This document shows, piece after piece, positions 1 through 13,000 of a stretch of 64,000 nucleotides of DNA. Numbering within the stretch: the first letter of the stretch is position 1; the number at the start of each line of letters is the position of its first letter. A program made the position numbers and the translations under genes. This DNA comes from Leptodactylus fallax (lineage: Eukaryota > Chordata > Amphibia > Anura > Leptodactylidae), in assembly GCA_947044405.1 (NCBI GenBank), contig CAMRHE010000352.1, forward strand, positions 682,001 to 746,000. The letters run 5' to 3'. Under the pieces are notes generated by a model, which did no database searches, was not told the origin of the DNA, and saw only the letters and a program-made list of their open reading frames with translations.

Positions 1-9
1 GGTAAGTCA
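1..9 (+). other. Possible splice donor at the window edge
   Basis: The first bases read G|GTAAGTCA, a near-perfect U2 splice donor beginning at base 2. EYA2 needs a 5' untranslated exon upstream of the coding exon near 5.2 kb, because the acceptor there lies only 10 nt before the ATG. This donor could therefore close that exon. The exon body would lie outside the window, so only the hexamer supports the idea and chance is a serious alternative. Confidence 0.25.
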
Positions 10-2569
10 CTAAATGCTACTGCTCTGTATTCACCTAAATTGTCTGCAGAGCCCTGTGTAGAGCCGGTATATACCACTATACACTCACCGTATACCGTTA
101 TTGTACACCTAGGCAGGCCCACCATGCATAACTATAGGTGTGATACTGTATGTGAGAAGCACACTGGGAGTAGTAGTAGTGACCATATTGATTGGCACCA
201 CTGATGTGTAGGCAGCTGCAATTGCTGTAGCAACCATGTTTGATGTCTGCTGATACCTGCAATAATAGTTTCTTTGATACACACTGTTCTATTCATTCTG
301 GTTTCTCATATAAACTGCAGCAAACTAAGGCATAACTAATATTAACATGAGGAAACATAACACGTTTGTTCACTGATTCATCTCCAACCTATCATGTTTT
401 CATTGTTTTTGCATCCTTCTTAGCCCTATTGTCCTATACCTGCCAGGGGATCAGAGATGTTTGCTGTACATGACAGTGTTATGAGAATGGGGGTTGGTGT
501 CATAACTTAAAGAGGACCTTTCACCACGTCCAACAAGTCCATTTAAATAGACACTGTTCCCTGTTCCATTGATTCTGGCACAGTTGGAATTTTCACTCTA
601 GGTCCCACCATTCCTGAGCAGTAAGTGCAGTTAGTTTTAGCACCTGATATGCTATTTAGGCACTGTACTGTCAGGTGGGCAGTGCCAGACAGGAGTTATA
701 AATCACGCCACCTTCCAACCTGGCAGTTGGTTCACAGGGGGCCACAACCTCATATAAATTACTGTATCACAGACAGTCAAACTGTCATTGGTTGTGGACT
801 CTGTGCTGCTTTTAATTGAGTGATTGTACAATTTAATTAGAGATCAGCCATCTACATCCATTCCTGATAGTGATGGCAGCCACCATTTTATTTTCCTACC
901 TTTAGACAGTGAATAATGGAGTCTGCACAGCCCTGATCATGTTTTTTGAATTTTTTCAAGCATCTGTTCTTTTCCACATGGTTATCCCAGCTTTTTTGTA
1001 GCTGGGGGTGTAAGTCCAATGAGAGGCTTTTTACTAAAAAATCTTTAAGTTCAGCAGAATTGGAAGCCTTTTACCGAGTCGACTGAGTTTACTCTCAACT
1101 GTGGGGGCTGACAAATTAAGTTAGCAGACTGAATATGTAGTGTAAACAAAACAATATGTGCGGACAGGACTCTCAGTGGATTGGGGGAGTTTTTAGCCCA
1201 AGGCAGCAGTGACTTCCTGGTATCGGTACAGGAACATACTGGTTGTTTTCTGTGAAAGCATGCTGTGTCCTGTGCATTGTAGATAGTTTCTGTAGTGTTT
1301 TCTTCATTGCAATCATAAATGTCTGCTTGGGTCCTTTCATTGCTCCCAAACCAGCTGGGATAAAGACTGAGACCTAGTATGAAAAGCGGTGTTACGGCCA
1401 TCGGTTCCTGTGACTCACTGTCTCTGCCACTTACTCTCCAAGCCAAGGCTCAAAAGTCATTGAAATAATCCAGGAAGACAACTTCTCCCAGCATTTCCTG
1501 ATTTAGTCCTGTCCATACATTCTTTTGAACAAATCCAAATTGCTTGTTTATAAGAATTATTCCAAAAACATATTGAAATCTGTTACATATGTAAGGCAAG
1601 CTGCGAACCTTGTGGTTATGTTAAACCTTAAGGCTTGACATCACAGCAACTTGATTGGCACGGCTGAATATGGATCTAAGGAGGCTATAAAAGTACATTT
1701 GTTAAAGTATGTCACAGTCTTCCTCCCTCAGCCTGAAATGACTGATAACAGGAAGCAATACATTGCATCCTGCACAGGGGTGAATTGGTACCTGAAAGTG
1801 GCCCTGGAAAATATTTAAACGTGGCCCCATTTCATAGCCAGGCGCAGTGCAAGTATATGGAGGCAATGCAAGTAGGCAGGGCCAGCACAAGTAACTCCTC
1901 CCTGTAAAGCAGTCCTGTCTAAAGCATTTTGCACAGGACAGCTCTACATAGAGGGAGAGGCAGCAGTCCTATGTAAGTTACCATATCAGACTAGAACTGT
2001 AACTTACACAGGAGTGCTGCCTCTCACTCCATGTAAAGCAGACACTTCTGGTACACAGGGCTGCCTGCTTTATATGTAAAGGCAGCAGTCCTATGTAATT
2101 AAAGTCACAGACAGTGGGGTCAGGGTGGCAATTAAAGTGTAGGTGCAGCAGCCACCACTATCAAACTAACAGTCCAACGACTCTGCAATCTAGAGGGTCT
2201 CAGGACTAACTCTGGAGGAGCCCAGGACAGGTGTAACATAAAAAACGAAAAACATACTCCCTGGCGTTCTGGTGTTTGCTGCCGCAGCCTGTTCGGTCGC
2301 ACACCGTGCTTCAGTCCTCGGAAGCCATGCCACGCACTTGACCGCTGAGGCCAATCAGCATCCTCAGCAGTCGCTGGCGAGGGGCCGGTGACGTATGTGA
2401 GTGACATCACCAGTTTCTCTCCAGCGACAGCCTAATTGGCCTCAGTGGGCACGTGGGGTGCATGGGGAGTGAGGCACAGTGTGCTACTGAACAGGCTGCG
2501 GTGTCAGACGCTGGTACGCTGGGGAAGACGAGTATGTTTTTTTTTCTTAAGGTTACACCTTTTTTAGAA
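10..2569. other. Noncoding stretch with a MITE-like fragment
   Basis: No conserved coding sequence is recognisable; the short open frames here match nothing I know. From about 508 a repeat begins with TTAAAGAGGACCTTTCACC, an end shared with copies near 5650, 6066 and 57335. The segment 2240-2520 resembles short repeats seen elsewhere in the window (7.6, 9.6 and 45 kb) that contain the phrase CTGAGGCCAATCA. Confidence 0.5.
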
Positions 2570-2888
2570 TAATGTCCCATAATGCATACAGTATAATGTC
2601 CCACATTGGCCCTCACACAATATAGTGTACCATAGTGGCTCCTTTACATAGCATAATTTCCCATAGCAGCCCCTCCATACAATATAACGTCTCACATTAG
2701 CCCCTGCACACAGTACAATAATTTCATAGTGGCCCCTGCACACAATATAAAAATTCCATAGTGACCCCTCCCCACACTTTAATGCCCTATAGTGGCTCCT
2801 CCACACACTATAATGCCTTACTGTGGCCCCTCCACAGAGTATGTCTCATAGTGGCCCCTACAGACACTATAATGCCTTATAGAGAAGA
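2570..2888 (+). repeat. Degenerate ~30 bp tandem repeat (satellite-like)
   Basis: About ten diverged tandem units of roughly 30 bp alternate an ACAATATAATGYCC-like half with a CATAGTGGCCCCTCCAC-like half. Units differ by substitutions and small indels, so the array is old. A shorter array with the same phrases occurs at 13826-13930. The open frames across it are by-products of the repeat. Confidence 0.75.
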
Positions 2889-5202
2889 GACCCCAGATAA
2901 TAGTACCTGTGTGGTCCAAACGAAACTGCTGGGCGAATCTGGCGTGATGGATCTCACCAGGTTCATGCAACATATACTCTCAGTGCCGCCCTACGACCTC
3001 CGCTTTGCAGCAATAGTCAGGTTAAGGGGCCTCAGGGCAGGTAGCTTGCCAGCCCATCGAACAATATTCTAGTTGGCCCACCAGGAATTTTCCAGGTGAT
3101 ATACATGGCCAATATGCCCCTGATCCTACCTGTTCTAAAGAAAACCTTGAAGTTGCGTTCTTGTGGAACATTTTTGATAAAGAAACACATGTATTTTTTG
3201 TAAAAAAGCATAAATTTTTTGGCAAAAACGAACCTTGTGTACCCAGACTTAGGTTACATAAACTGGCTGATATCAGTGAGCAGTAGATTGTATTCACCTA
3301 ATTTACAATCTGCAATTTGCCAGCAAACCATTTACTAAGGAGATACCTCTGATTATTTTTTAGCTGCAGGTTTAATGTATTGTATTATGAAGAGATGCTG
3401 CTTTCCTGGAATTTTTCAGCAATTCTCACAATTTCCCAATTTTTCATTTGCTGTTCTTTGGTTAACTGTTCAGAATATATGATAATGTGCCCCTTGTGTT
3501 GATATTATTGTCCGCATGCAGTTACTATCAGTTAGTTTGTTTTGTGTTTCATGTGTGGATGTGTCCTCTCCCTGTAAATGTCTTTCAAAAGTAATAACCC
3601 TGTAAGCAACTGATAGGGGGGGGGGGGGTTTGCTTCTGTGAGCTTGGCGGTGCTATCCCCTCATTAGAGTCAACACTAAGCAGTAGTCTCTGACTTGGGA
3701 AATCCATATGCTTTTGATGCATTTTTTTGCAGTAGAGCACTGCTTTGATCTTTGCTGAGTAGCCCTCCCTCTACCTCCAGCTGTCATGTCTTGGGTTCTG
3801 CTCCCTGACATTGTACTGAAATTAGGTTTATAAAGTGCAGTCATGCTTTCCCTAAACATCCATGCCTCAGGGGTATGTGAGTGACGACAGGCCTAGCAAA
3901 TGTTGGAGAATCTGTGCCCTGTCTACAGGACCGATCCTGTGTGTTTGTCCCTGTTCTGGTAATTGACAGCAGATATCCCATGTTATCTATTAACATGTCT
4001 AGTCTGTGAGGAGAATTCAGCATTGTGTTTGTCATTTATATCATATTATAATGTTATAATTAAACATATTAGATTCAGGGCTGTTTACATCTACATCCTG
4101 TAACATAGAACTGCTGAAATGATTATTACATCATCATGAATGATCACAATTATCCAGTATGTGTCTGCCTATTGTGTTTATTCCACTGCTGAGAAAATAA
4201 GTTACTGAACATTTCCAGTACAGTTCCCAAGTCAACCAATGGTTAATCATTCAATTAAACAATTTCTTAGCTATATCTGTTCTTTGGGATAACAGCTAAC
4301 TGGTTACCATTATGGGTTTGTCACTCAGCTATCCATGTTCACTGAATGGTCAGTCTCTCTAGTTATACAGCAATGGGAATGCATCGCTATGTAAATGGGA
4401 AGATTTGATATCTAGGAATATGTGAAAGCTGAGTGACGATCCTGACAAGATCAGCCTGGACTTTTTCTGCTTTTTTTTTTTTTCTGTGGGGGGGGGGGGG
4501 AGATGAATCTTAAAGGATTATATCATTTGAAGATGCATTCATATTATTCATGTGATCATCTGTGTATGTAAAGAACTAACACTTGGCTTATGTACACTAA
4601 TAGAATTGTAGAATTGTTCAGTATTCATGTGTTTTTAAAGCTAAAATCAGGAGTGTATGTAAATCAAAGAGAGAATAAATAATTGTTTCTGTTATTTTTT
4701 CTGATCCAAAATACTGACCAAATCTTCAATAGATGCATAAGGCCTTATATTTTCCCAAATAAATAGAGGGAAAGACATATTGGGTGTTATAGTTCCAAAC
4801 AGTGCTTTAGAGATAATACTGCATATCCTGCTCTTTCATTAATGTTGCATTAAAGCCATCTGGGGCCTCAGATAACGTAACTGAGTGGAGTGGGGTTTGT
4901 CATATTTACCTCCCAGATTCTGCATTTGCATGAGTTGTATTAGCAGGAGACCAAAAAGTCATTTTCTCATGGTAAATGACATAAATCAGACAAACGGCAG
5001 TCAAACGTGTGGTCTCCAAGGAGCCGCTTCCCTCATTTACATGCTACATTCTCTTAGGTGGAATAACTTCAGCAAATGTTATTTTATGAAATTTAAATAG
5101 AAAATGAGATTTAGGTGTTGTGTTTTAATATTTATATGGCAGTGGAAACGATTATTAGTCATGCAGAGTGGAATAAATTATCCTGTGCTCCATCTCTTTC
5201 AG
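2889..5202. other. Intergenic or intronic stretch without recognised genes
   Basis: I see only low-complexity runs (a G run at 3616-3628, a T run followed by a G run at 4471-4500) and AT-rich unique-looking sequence. It presumably lies in the 5' intron of EYA2, upstream of the first coding exon. The pyrimidine-rich tract before 5202 is the splice acceptor of that exon. Confidence 0.5.
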
Positions 5203-5321
5203 GTACAAGGAAATGCTAGATCTAGTGATATCTCAGAGCCTGTCTGTGACCAGTGGCTGCTCTGACAATCTGAAATTTAACACTTCTCATGGTCACTTTG
5301 CATCTCCTGATGACATAACAG
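5203..5321 (+). CDS. eya2: EYA2 first coding exon (start codon, 36 codons)
   Basis: EYA2 is a transcriptional coactivator for SIX homeoproteins with a C-terminal haloacid-dehalogenase-type tyrosine phosphatase domain; this exon holds only the extreme N-terminus. The acceptor is a pyrimidine tract ending CTTTCAG at 5202, the ATG is at 5213, and a strong donor (ACAG|GTAAGT) follows 5321. The 109 coding bases give 36 codons plus one base (phase 1). The peptide starts MLDLVISQSLSVTSGCSDNL, close to the known vertebrate EYA2 N-terminus (Met-Val/Leu-Glu-Leu-Val-Ile-Ser). The ten bases before the ATG keep the frame open, so an upstream coding exon cannot be excluded, but family knowledge favours a 5' UTR. 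The exon end differs from the mammalian continuation, where lineage-specific or alternative exons follow. Confidence 0.85.
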
Positions 5322-5647
5322 GTAAGTGTCTGTGCTATTATCAGTCTAGGGTTAGAAGTAAGGTAGAAGGTCGGACAGTATAGTGTGAGGTGAATAGACC
5401 ACTGAGTCTATTAAGATATTATGCATACTGTGTTAAATTTGCAGATTTTAGCCACTGGTCTAGCAAGATGGTTAACCCTACCAACAGTAGGGATTGCTTG
5501 GATACATTTACAACTTCCCCTGCATATATTTAGTGTTCTGCATTTTAGGGGCTAGTGGCTGCATGTTGTTTCGGTGGTATTTTTATGGCTGTGCTCCTTT
5601 TTTGCATAAAGCGCATGTTTCATTGCAACTCATTGATTGGTACCAAA

Positions 5648-6085
5648 TTTAAAGAGGACCTTTCATGTCCTGTAAGATACGGCATGCTGTTTATTTCTGC
5701 AAAGCTGCATTCAGATGCTGAATTCAGTGCACTTTCAGTTTTGCATGTATGCGCTCCAGTTCCAGAGCTATTGGTTCAGTTAGCTTTGGCTATTAATATT
5801 ACTGCACTGTCAGAGAGACCAGTCTCACAGCTCAGTGTCATAACTGTGTGGTGAGGAACATCCACTAACTGTAAACTTCTATAAACTTTTATTGTGAAGG
5901 GGGACTTTACTCACTGCACAGCAATGGCATCTGTTCCCTCTGACAGTACAGTAATATCAGTAGCCAAAACTAATAGCACCACAAATATGTGGAAAACTGA
6001 AAGTGTGCTGAATTCAGCGCACTGCTAGCTTTTCATAGGTGTATAAAATGCCATATTTTAAATTAAAGGGACCCTTTCATGACAT
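5648..6085. repeat. Hairpin MITE-like repeat
   Basis: It starts with TTAAAGAGGACCTTTCATG. Its body forms an imperfect inverted repeat: the arm at about 5709-5830 (containing GCTGAATTCAGTGCACTTTCAG) pairs with the arm at about 5930-6026 (containing CTGAAAGTGTGCTGAATTCAGCGC). Another TTAAAGGGACCCTTTCATGACATG motif begins at 6064 in the same orientation. The open frame at 5555-5854 runs through the arm and is not a gene. TTAA at the ends is compatible with a TTAA-targeting transposon family, but that is inference. Confidence 0.6.
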
Positions 6086-6924
6086 GCTGTCATATTTATC
6101 TTTTATTTTCCCTCATTGCCCTGGCTGTTCCAGAGATGCTAATATATTTGTGTCATATAATGGAATTTCCGTTTTGGTGGCATGAGACTTTAGAATATTA
6201 AATAATGAGAGACACTGATCATTTTTCATCCCTTTGCTTGGTGCTTTTTTCTACTTTTAAACATTTGACCTCCAAACTTCCATCTTTAAATTATTAATCT
6301 TGAATTGATTCCATCGGGAAACGTTCCTCAGTCAACTTTGCACAAGATTTCACTGAATAATTTCTTAACTCATGCTCTGGAATGTCATTGATGCCCAAGA
6401 ACGTCTTATCTGGCAAGAGAAATGTAGGCCATGTTGTTTGATAGTCGGATAGAGGCTTGTAAAACCATTAGAAGACTCCAAATCTGTTTAGCAAATTACT
6501 GGCAGAGTCGGCAAAGCTGACACTATTCTCTGTAGTGTGACCCTTTATCTGGGTCACTATTTCCTTTACACCTTCTCACTGTTCCACACCTTATTCTCCC
6601 ATAAATAAGAAAAATAATTTTATTATTTAAAGAAAGGGGAGCCAGTTGAACTGAGAGAAGTTAAAATTTCTTTTTCCAAGACCCCATAGAGTCATATTTT
6701 CATGTCTATACATTTTTCATCTGTGCACATCTGCATTTTTATGCCCTGAGATGAGAAGCTATAGCTGTGCTTGCTGTAGTCTGGGTCCATATAGCTTGTA
6801 TCAGATGTTCTATATGCTTTGTTTTTTTTATATAGATACATTAGTAGCAGAGTAACTCCATGGGAAAGGAAGGGGAATGTCTCCATTATGTCAGTCTAAG
6901 CCACAAAAGGCTCTACTGTGCGGT
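6086..6924. other. Intronic stretch, nothing recognised
   Basis: AT-rich sequence without a recognisable coding exon, repeat end or RNA gene. Two short open frames have no recognisable motif. Confidence 0.45.
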
Positions 6925-7400
6925 AAAAATAATAATAATAATAAGAAGAAACATTACAGTCAATTTCCCAGCACTGTACATATGGAAAAAGTTTACATAC
7001 ATAGCACAAAATATGGGTACAGTAAATAAGAGCTAAATTACTGAACTAGTACAGTGGGAGAGAGGACCCTGTCTGTGAGGGTTTACAATCTAGAAGGGAA
7101 GGAGACAGTAGGTAAGATTTGAAGCTGGTAGTATTATAGTGGCAGCAGGGTTAATATAGGTAGTAAGCTTTCCTAAAAAGTTGTTTTTTCAGTCTGTCTT
7201 TGAAGGTTTTGATTGTTGGGGACAGTCTGATGTGCTGAAGTATAGAAGCACATTCAGCATCGAGTATGAAGATGCACAATAGAAATCAAAGAGATGGTTG
7301 TGTGAAGAGCTGATAAGAGGAGAGTGACGAAGGAGGTTTTGTAAGGATCAGAGATTATGTGTGGGGAGGTATTGGAAGATTAATTCAGAAATGCATAGAG
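6925..7400 (-). mobile_element. 5'-truncated CR1/L2-type LINE, 3' end only
   Basis: On the - strand this is the 3' untranslated tail of a LINE. The (ATT)n-type simple tail lies at 6925-6944, preceded in element direction by the phrase for 'CAGACAGGGTCCTCTCTCCCACTGT' and TTGTAAACCCT, typical of CR1/L2-like 3' ends. The same kind of tail occurs at about 51.28-51.36 kb, attached to a LINE that still has reverse transcriptase. No coding sequence survives here. Confidence 0.55.
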
Positions 7401-7559
7401 CTAAATCTCTGTTCGCTCTCTTGGAAGTTATAAAAACTCACAGGTTACATTTTCTTTCAATTGCATACTGTCAGCCTACAAATGTATATGGTCTAAACAG
7501 TCTAGACTGATATATTTTCTTCACACTGAAATTATATAACAAACCCTCTGCTAAGTGTG

Positions 7560-7915
7560 CTGCAATGTCTCCCACCACAGTCCGGTCCTGCTGCTCTGGT
7601 GTCTTGTTCTGGTGGAAGTCTCTGCCGCACGTGATCGCAGAGGCCAATCAGCGGCCTATGGAAAGGACATGGGATATCACAGGTCGTGACGTCCCATGTC
7701 CTTTCCTTAGGCAGCTGTTGGCCTCAGCGATGACATGTGGCAGAGACTTCTGCCTGAAGAAGACACTGGAGCAGCTGTACTGGACTGCTCTGGAAGACAC
7801 TGGAGCATCGGGGACAGGTGAGTATGTTTTTTTTTTTTTTTAAATTTCCACCTTCCCTGGCTTCATATAAAAAACAAAACAAAAAACATTTATCCCAGAC
7901 AATCACTTTAAATGT
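7560..7915. repeat. Hairpin MITE, about 350 bp
   Basis: A long inverted repeat: the arm at about 7611-7673 (GGAAGTCTCTGCCGCACGTG through CATGGGA) pairs with the arm at about 7692-7752 (TCCCATGTCCTTTCC through GCAGAGACTTC) around a short GACGTC-containing loop. It runs into a T-rich tract and ends near CAGACAATCACTTTAA, a diverged form of the GGACAACCCCTTTAA end used by many repeats here. The 92-residue open frame is an artefact of the arms. Confidence 0.6.
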
Positions 7916-9560
7916 AATATCTTTGAATGGGAGCTATTCACATGAACATTCTCACAGGTCGTTAAAATATTGGTCATGTCCTATTTTTGTGCGTTTTCAT
8001 GGATCCCTCCGTACACTCAAATGTATTGGCGAGCGATGAAAGCGGGTGCTCCCCGGGTGCACTACGACCGTAAAAATTGGCTGTTTTTCATGACTGTTTT
8101 GTACCTCGGTCGTCTGAATGTTGACTTAGTGTTTCCTTTATATTTCCCATTCCTTTTCAAGCCACTCTTGACTTTGGCTCAAAAAACTGCAGCAAAATCT
8201 GCAACAAAAATGAAGCCCTTTGTGTGCTCACAAGTTTTCAAAATCTATTAGGGCCGGTTCACATCTGCGTTCGCTTTCCATACAGGGGAGTCCACTTGGG
8301 GACCCCCCGAACGGAAGCCTATACGCAGAGAGAAGCGGTGTGTGTGTGGACCCATAGTTGCTGTGTGCTTTACTAGCAACTTGGAAATGGTAGTTCATTC
8401 TCTTTAGAGTGCTGCATTTCTGATTTAGACTGGTGGCTAATCTACTGCAAAGCACAGTAGCTGTGTAGTGGATGTACAAGTAAGGTATTGCTGCACATGC
8501 CCATGGATTTTTTTAAGTTTGAAAGTGAGGTGTCAGCCACCTTGGACTCACGGCTAATAGCTGTGGTGATGATTTCGACTAGTTGTGCCATGTCGCAGGT
8601 TGTCTGAAGTGAACATTGCGCAGCATACCCGCCACCTATGGCCGTAGCTTTATGTGTTGAGGCATAATCCATTATAGGAAAAACATCTATGGCAAATTGT
8701 CAATCAACATTATTCCAGCTTCCAGGGTAGTTTTACCTAGTTTTTTTTAGAGTGCTGAATGGCAGCTCTACCTATGAAGGTAAATATGTATGGGAGCATT
8801 TTTATATCATTACATTACCAGGCAGATTTTCCATCCAGTCCAAAAACCCTGGGCACTGGTCTCTCTGGGGTTTACTGCAACAATATTTGTTTTCACACTG
8901 CTTTCCCATAAGCAGATGGCCTTTTTTTTAACAGCTTGACAGATAAGGACAACTCAAGATAATGGGAATGCTGAATCTTAATTACATGCCAGTCGGTCAC
9001 CTACAAGTTCCAAGTAGTTTTCTAGTTCTCAGATAACCTTGCCTGTGCCTTTATCACAGCAGAGGTTACTTGTAAATTGCATCCAGCCCTCAGCCTCAGT
9101 TAGATGGAATTCTTTACTTTTCCTGGCAGATGTCCTCAGTAAATGCACAATACAATTAAATAATTTTTTTCTTTCATTTGTGTTGAGGCAAAGTTTTTTT
9201 TGCTTTTTTTTTCAGATAAGGAAAAAAGCATTATCAGGAGACAGTTGTATGCACTCAGGTAGCTCCATGTAATTAGATCATCATATTTACTGTCAATATT
9301 ACTTACAGGAACTAATTCTTCTGGTACTATTCTATTCAACTGTTTCTTAGATATATTTATCAATAGTAAAGTTGGATGACAGCGGCCAGGGTCGGACTGT
9401 CTGCTCTAACGGACCCCCACTGCTTTTTTATAATAGGCAGTGGAGGTGCAGCAACGGCCCCTATTCACTTACCTCTCCCCGCTGCTATTTTTATTTTTTT
9501 TTTAATTACGCCGGGGCAGGTGAAAAAAAAAACCTCTCTCTCCTGTCCCCAGTGTCTCCC
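7916..9560. other. Intronic stretch with a MITE end
   Basis: No coding exon is recognisable. A fragment at about 8250-8345 (GGTTCACATCTGCGTTCGCTTTCC) resembles the GGTTCACACTAGCGTT end of MITEs at 15.1 and 47.1 kb. Poly-T and poly-A tracts around 9.2 and 9.5 kb are unremarkable. Confidence 0.4.
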
Positions 9561-9794
9561 ATCGCGGTATGATCCTGCAGCTCTGTTGTTTTTTTCCAGC
9601 GGACATTCCTTCTGCACGTGACTACCTGTGACGTCACGTGACCCCTGAGGCCAATCACTGGCCTAAGGGAAGGGACCTTTTATTTGGGGGGGGGCGGGGT
9701 AGGGTAGTCCTTCCCCGGACTAATTATGAAAAAGAAAAAAATTATTCTGGACAACCTCTTTAAAGTGTGGAGCATTAGGGAAGTATATTAAAGG
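9561..9794. repeat. Repeat ending in GGACAACCTCTTTAA
   Basis: Contains the phrases CACGTGACCCCTGAGGCCAATCACTGGCCT and CTGGACAACCTCTTTAAAG, both recurrent in the window, and is abutted by TTAAAGGGGTTGTCCAGG at 9790, the inverted form of that end. This looks like two adjacent or back-to-back copies of the same short nonautonomous family. Confidence 0.45.
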
Positions 9795-10078
9795 GGTTGT
9801 CCAGGCATAATTTGTTATGCACATAAGACAAAATTGTATCTTTCAGCTCACCCTATCCATGCATGTATCAACTCACATATTTGGATGCAAGGGAACGTTC
9901 ACTGTACTCCTTTTGAACAGAATACATTCAAGATGCTTTAGATAAAAGAAGTTCCAACATCCAAGAACAGTATGACCAACCAAGTAAAATTTAACTTTTA
10001 ATATCCATAGTTAAAAAAAAGGTAACACCACTTACAAAAATTCGTAATCCATAGACCAGCTTACGCGTTTCAGGGCAT
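9795..10078 (-). mobile_element. Truncated Penelope-like element end (GAAACGCGTAAGC)
   Basis: On the - strand it contains CTGAAACGCGTAAGCTGG (plus 10051-10068), the GAAACGCGT phrase typical of Penelope-like terminal repeats, where it is the 3' half of a hammerhead ribozyme. The CTGATGA half is absent, and the sequence breaks at the T-run that precedes the L2 LINE. A fragment with about 280 bp of A/T-rich terminal sequence is likely; no reverse transcriptase remains. Confidence 0.5.
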
Positions 10079-10079
10079 T

Positions 10080-13000
10080 TTTTTTTTCCCAAGATGGCGC
10101 CGCTGGAGTGGCTGCCAGCTACAGCAGCTCTGAGACTCTCTATCTTATTTTTTCTTTCTATGTCTCGTTTTGTACCTCTCTACTTAAGGACTTTGCACTA
10201 TGAAGAAACACACACATAGACTTGGACCCTTGTGATACTTTTTTTTTTTGTTTTTTATCTGTCTTTTTGTTCTGCTTGAAAAATGGGATCTTTTGTGTAT
10301 GCAGACAATTCCTTTGTCTATACAAGAGAGGAAATTCTGCAGCTCAGAGGCACAGCAGGGCGGCATACCATCTGGTCACACATCCCCCGCGAGCTTTGGA
10401 GAAAGAAAAAGCGGGTGAGGGGATGCAGAGCTGGTACTCTTCAGAGGATTAAAAAGAGGCGTTACCGACCAGCTGTTCCCTCCATCATCATGGGCAATGT
10501 GAGATCTCTTGCAAACAAGATGGATGAACTAACAGCGCTCACCAGGCATCATCAGGAGTTTCGGGCGTGCAGCATGATGCTACTTACAGAGACTTGGCTC
10601 ACTGAAGTTACTCCTGACCCTCTGGTCTCCTTGGATGGTTTTAAACTCCTTCGGGCAGACAGGACAAGGGAGAGCGGTAAGAGGAAAGGAGGAGGGCTGG
10701 CAATGTTTGTGAATAATAGATGGTGTAATCCTAGGCACATTGTGATTAAGGAGCAAACTTGCTGTAAGGACATTGAACTATTAGCTGTGAGCATGAGACC
10801 TTTCTATCTACCAAGGGAACTATCACATGTCATTGTGATAGCTGCATATGTCCCCCCCTCTGCGAAAGCTGACACTGCCTGCGAGGTCCTACAAGCCACG
10901 CTGAGCCAGTTACAGTTAAAACATCCCCAGGCCCTCTTTCTTCTGTCGGGTGATTTCAACCATGCCTCTCCATCATCCACACTGCCCAGTTTCACACAGT
11001 ATGTAACCTGCCACACAAGAGACAACAAAACACTGGACTTGTTCTTTGCCAACGTGAGGGAGGCATATAGCTCATCAGCCCTACCGCCCCTGGGGAGATC
11101 GGATCACAACCTAGTACATCTCCGACCTGTGTACAAGCCACTTGTACGTAGAGAACCAGCTGTCACCCGCACAGTGAGGATATGGTCCGAGGAGAGTGAT
11201 GAGGCTCTGAGAGATTGTTTTGACACAACCGCATGGGAAGTGCTGCAGGATTCTTATGGAGAAGATATAGAAGGACTCACACACTGCATAACAGACTACA
11301 TTAATTTTTGTGTGGACAACACAGTACCCACAAAAGTGGTGAGGTGCTTCTCCAATAACAAACCATGGATTAACTCTGATATAAAAACACTACTTAAGGA
11401 GAAAAAGATGGCATTCAGGACAAGAGATAAGGAGGGGTTGAGGGAAGTACAAAAGGAGCTGAGGCATCAAATCAGGCAGGGAAAAGCCAGTTATAAAGAA
11501 AAAATGGAAAAGCAAATGGAAAGAAAAGACATAAGGGGGGTCTGGGAGGGGCTTAAGTCAATTTCGGGTCATAAACAGTCTGTCTGCCAGATTGAGGCAG
11601 ATGTTAATTGGCTTAATGAACTAAAGCTTTTCTTCAACAGATTTGATCACACACCAGCTCCTCCCACCCCAGTATGTCCTTCAGCTTGCCCCCACCACAA
11701 TGACTTCTCCCCATTCGGCCACTTCCCAACAGACCAGTAAATCCAGAAATCCATCTTTATCTGGCCACAGTCTGACCTTCACACGGGCCCAGGTGAGGAA
11801 GGAGATGAAAAAGATCAAGGCGAGGAAAGCCGCAGGGCCAGATGACATCAGTGCAAGGCTAATTAAGACTTGCGGGGACCAGCTGTGTGGTATAATTACA
11901 TATATGTATAATATGAGCCTGAGGCAGGAAATAGTCCCTGAATTATGGAAATCTTGTGTGGTACCAGTTCCAAAGAAACCCCACCCTATGGACCTCAACG
12001 ACTACAGACCTGTAGCACTGACATCCCACCTGATGAAGATCTTGGAGAGATTGGTTCTCACACATCTCCGCCCTCTAGTGAGCCCCGCTATGGACCCCCT
12101 CCAGTTTGCTTATCGGCCGGGCATTGGGGTAGATGATGCCATCATCCACCTTCTGCACAGGGCTCTGTCTCACCTGGAGAAACCAGGGAACACAGTGAGA
12201 ATAATGTTCTTTGACTTCTCCAGTGCTTTTAACACCATACAGCCCAGGTTATTGAGGGACAAGCTGGGCCTTGCTGGAATGGACCACCACCTCTCCAACT
12301 GGATCCTAGACTACCTCACAAATCGACCTCAATACGTGAGAGCCCAAGACTGTGTGTCAGGTACCGTGATCTGTAATACGGGGGCACCTCAGGGTACGGT
12401 TCTTGCCCCTTTCCTCTTCACACTGTACACTGCAGATTTTAGGTGCAACTCATCCAGCTGCTACCTACAGAAGTATTCTGACGACTCTGCAATAGTGGGT
12501 CTCATCACAGATGATGATGACAGGGAGTACAGAGAACTGAACCAGGATTTTGTGGACTGGTGCCACCGGAACCACCTGAAGATTAACGCGGGGAAGACCA
12601 AGGAGATGGTGGTGGACTTCCGCAAAGGCAGAAGCCCTCCTAAACCAGTGGATATCCTGGGGACGGGCATCGAGATTGTGAACATCTATAAGTACCTGGG
12701 TTTGCTCCTTAATAATAAGCTGGACTGGGCAGATCATATGGAGGCCCTGTACAGGAAGGGCCACAGCAGGCTCTACCTGCTTAGGAAACTGAGAGCCTTT
12801 GGAATCCGGGAGGCACTTCTTAGAACTTTCTTCAACTCGGTAGTGGCATCAGCCATCTTCTTTGGAGTGGCCTGCTGGGGGAGCAGTATATCAACCAGGG
12901 ACAGAAATAAACTTGACAAGCTGATTAGAAAGGCCAGCTCTGTCCTGTGGAGCCCACTGGACCCAGTGCAGGTGGTGGGTGACAGAAGGATACTGTCCGT

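Noticed and set aside
1051..1446. 131-residue open frame on the - strand as a gene
   Set aside because: No ATG-supported conserved motif, no splice context and no similarity I recognise; length is within chance for 64 kb.
10222..10452. Separate 76-codon gene overlapping the start of the L2 protein
   Set aside because: It is a shadow frame of the LINE coding region and has no recognisable motif.
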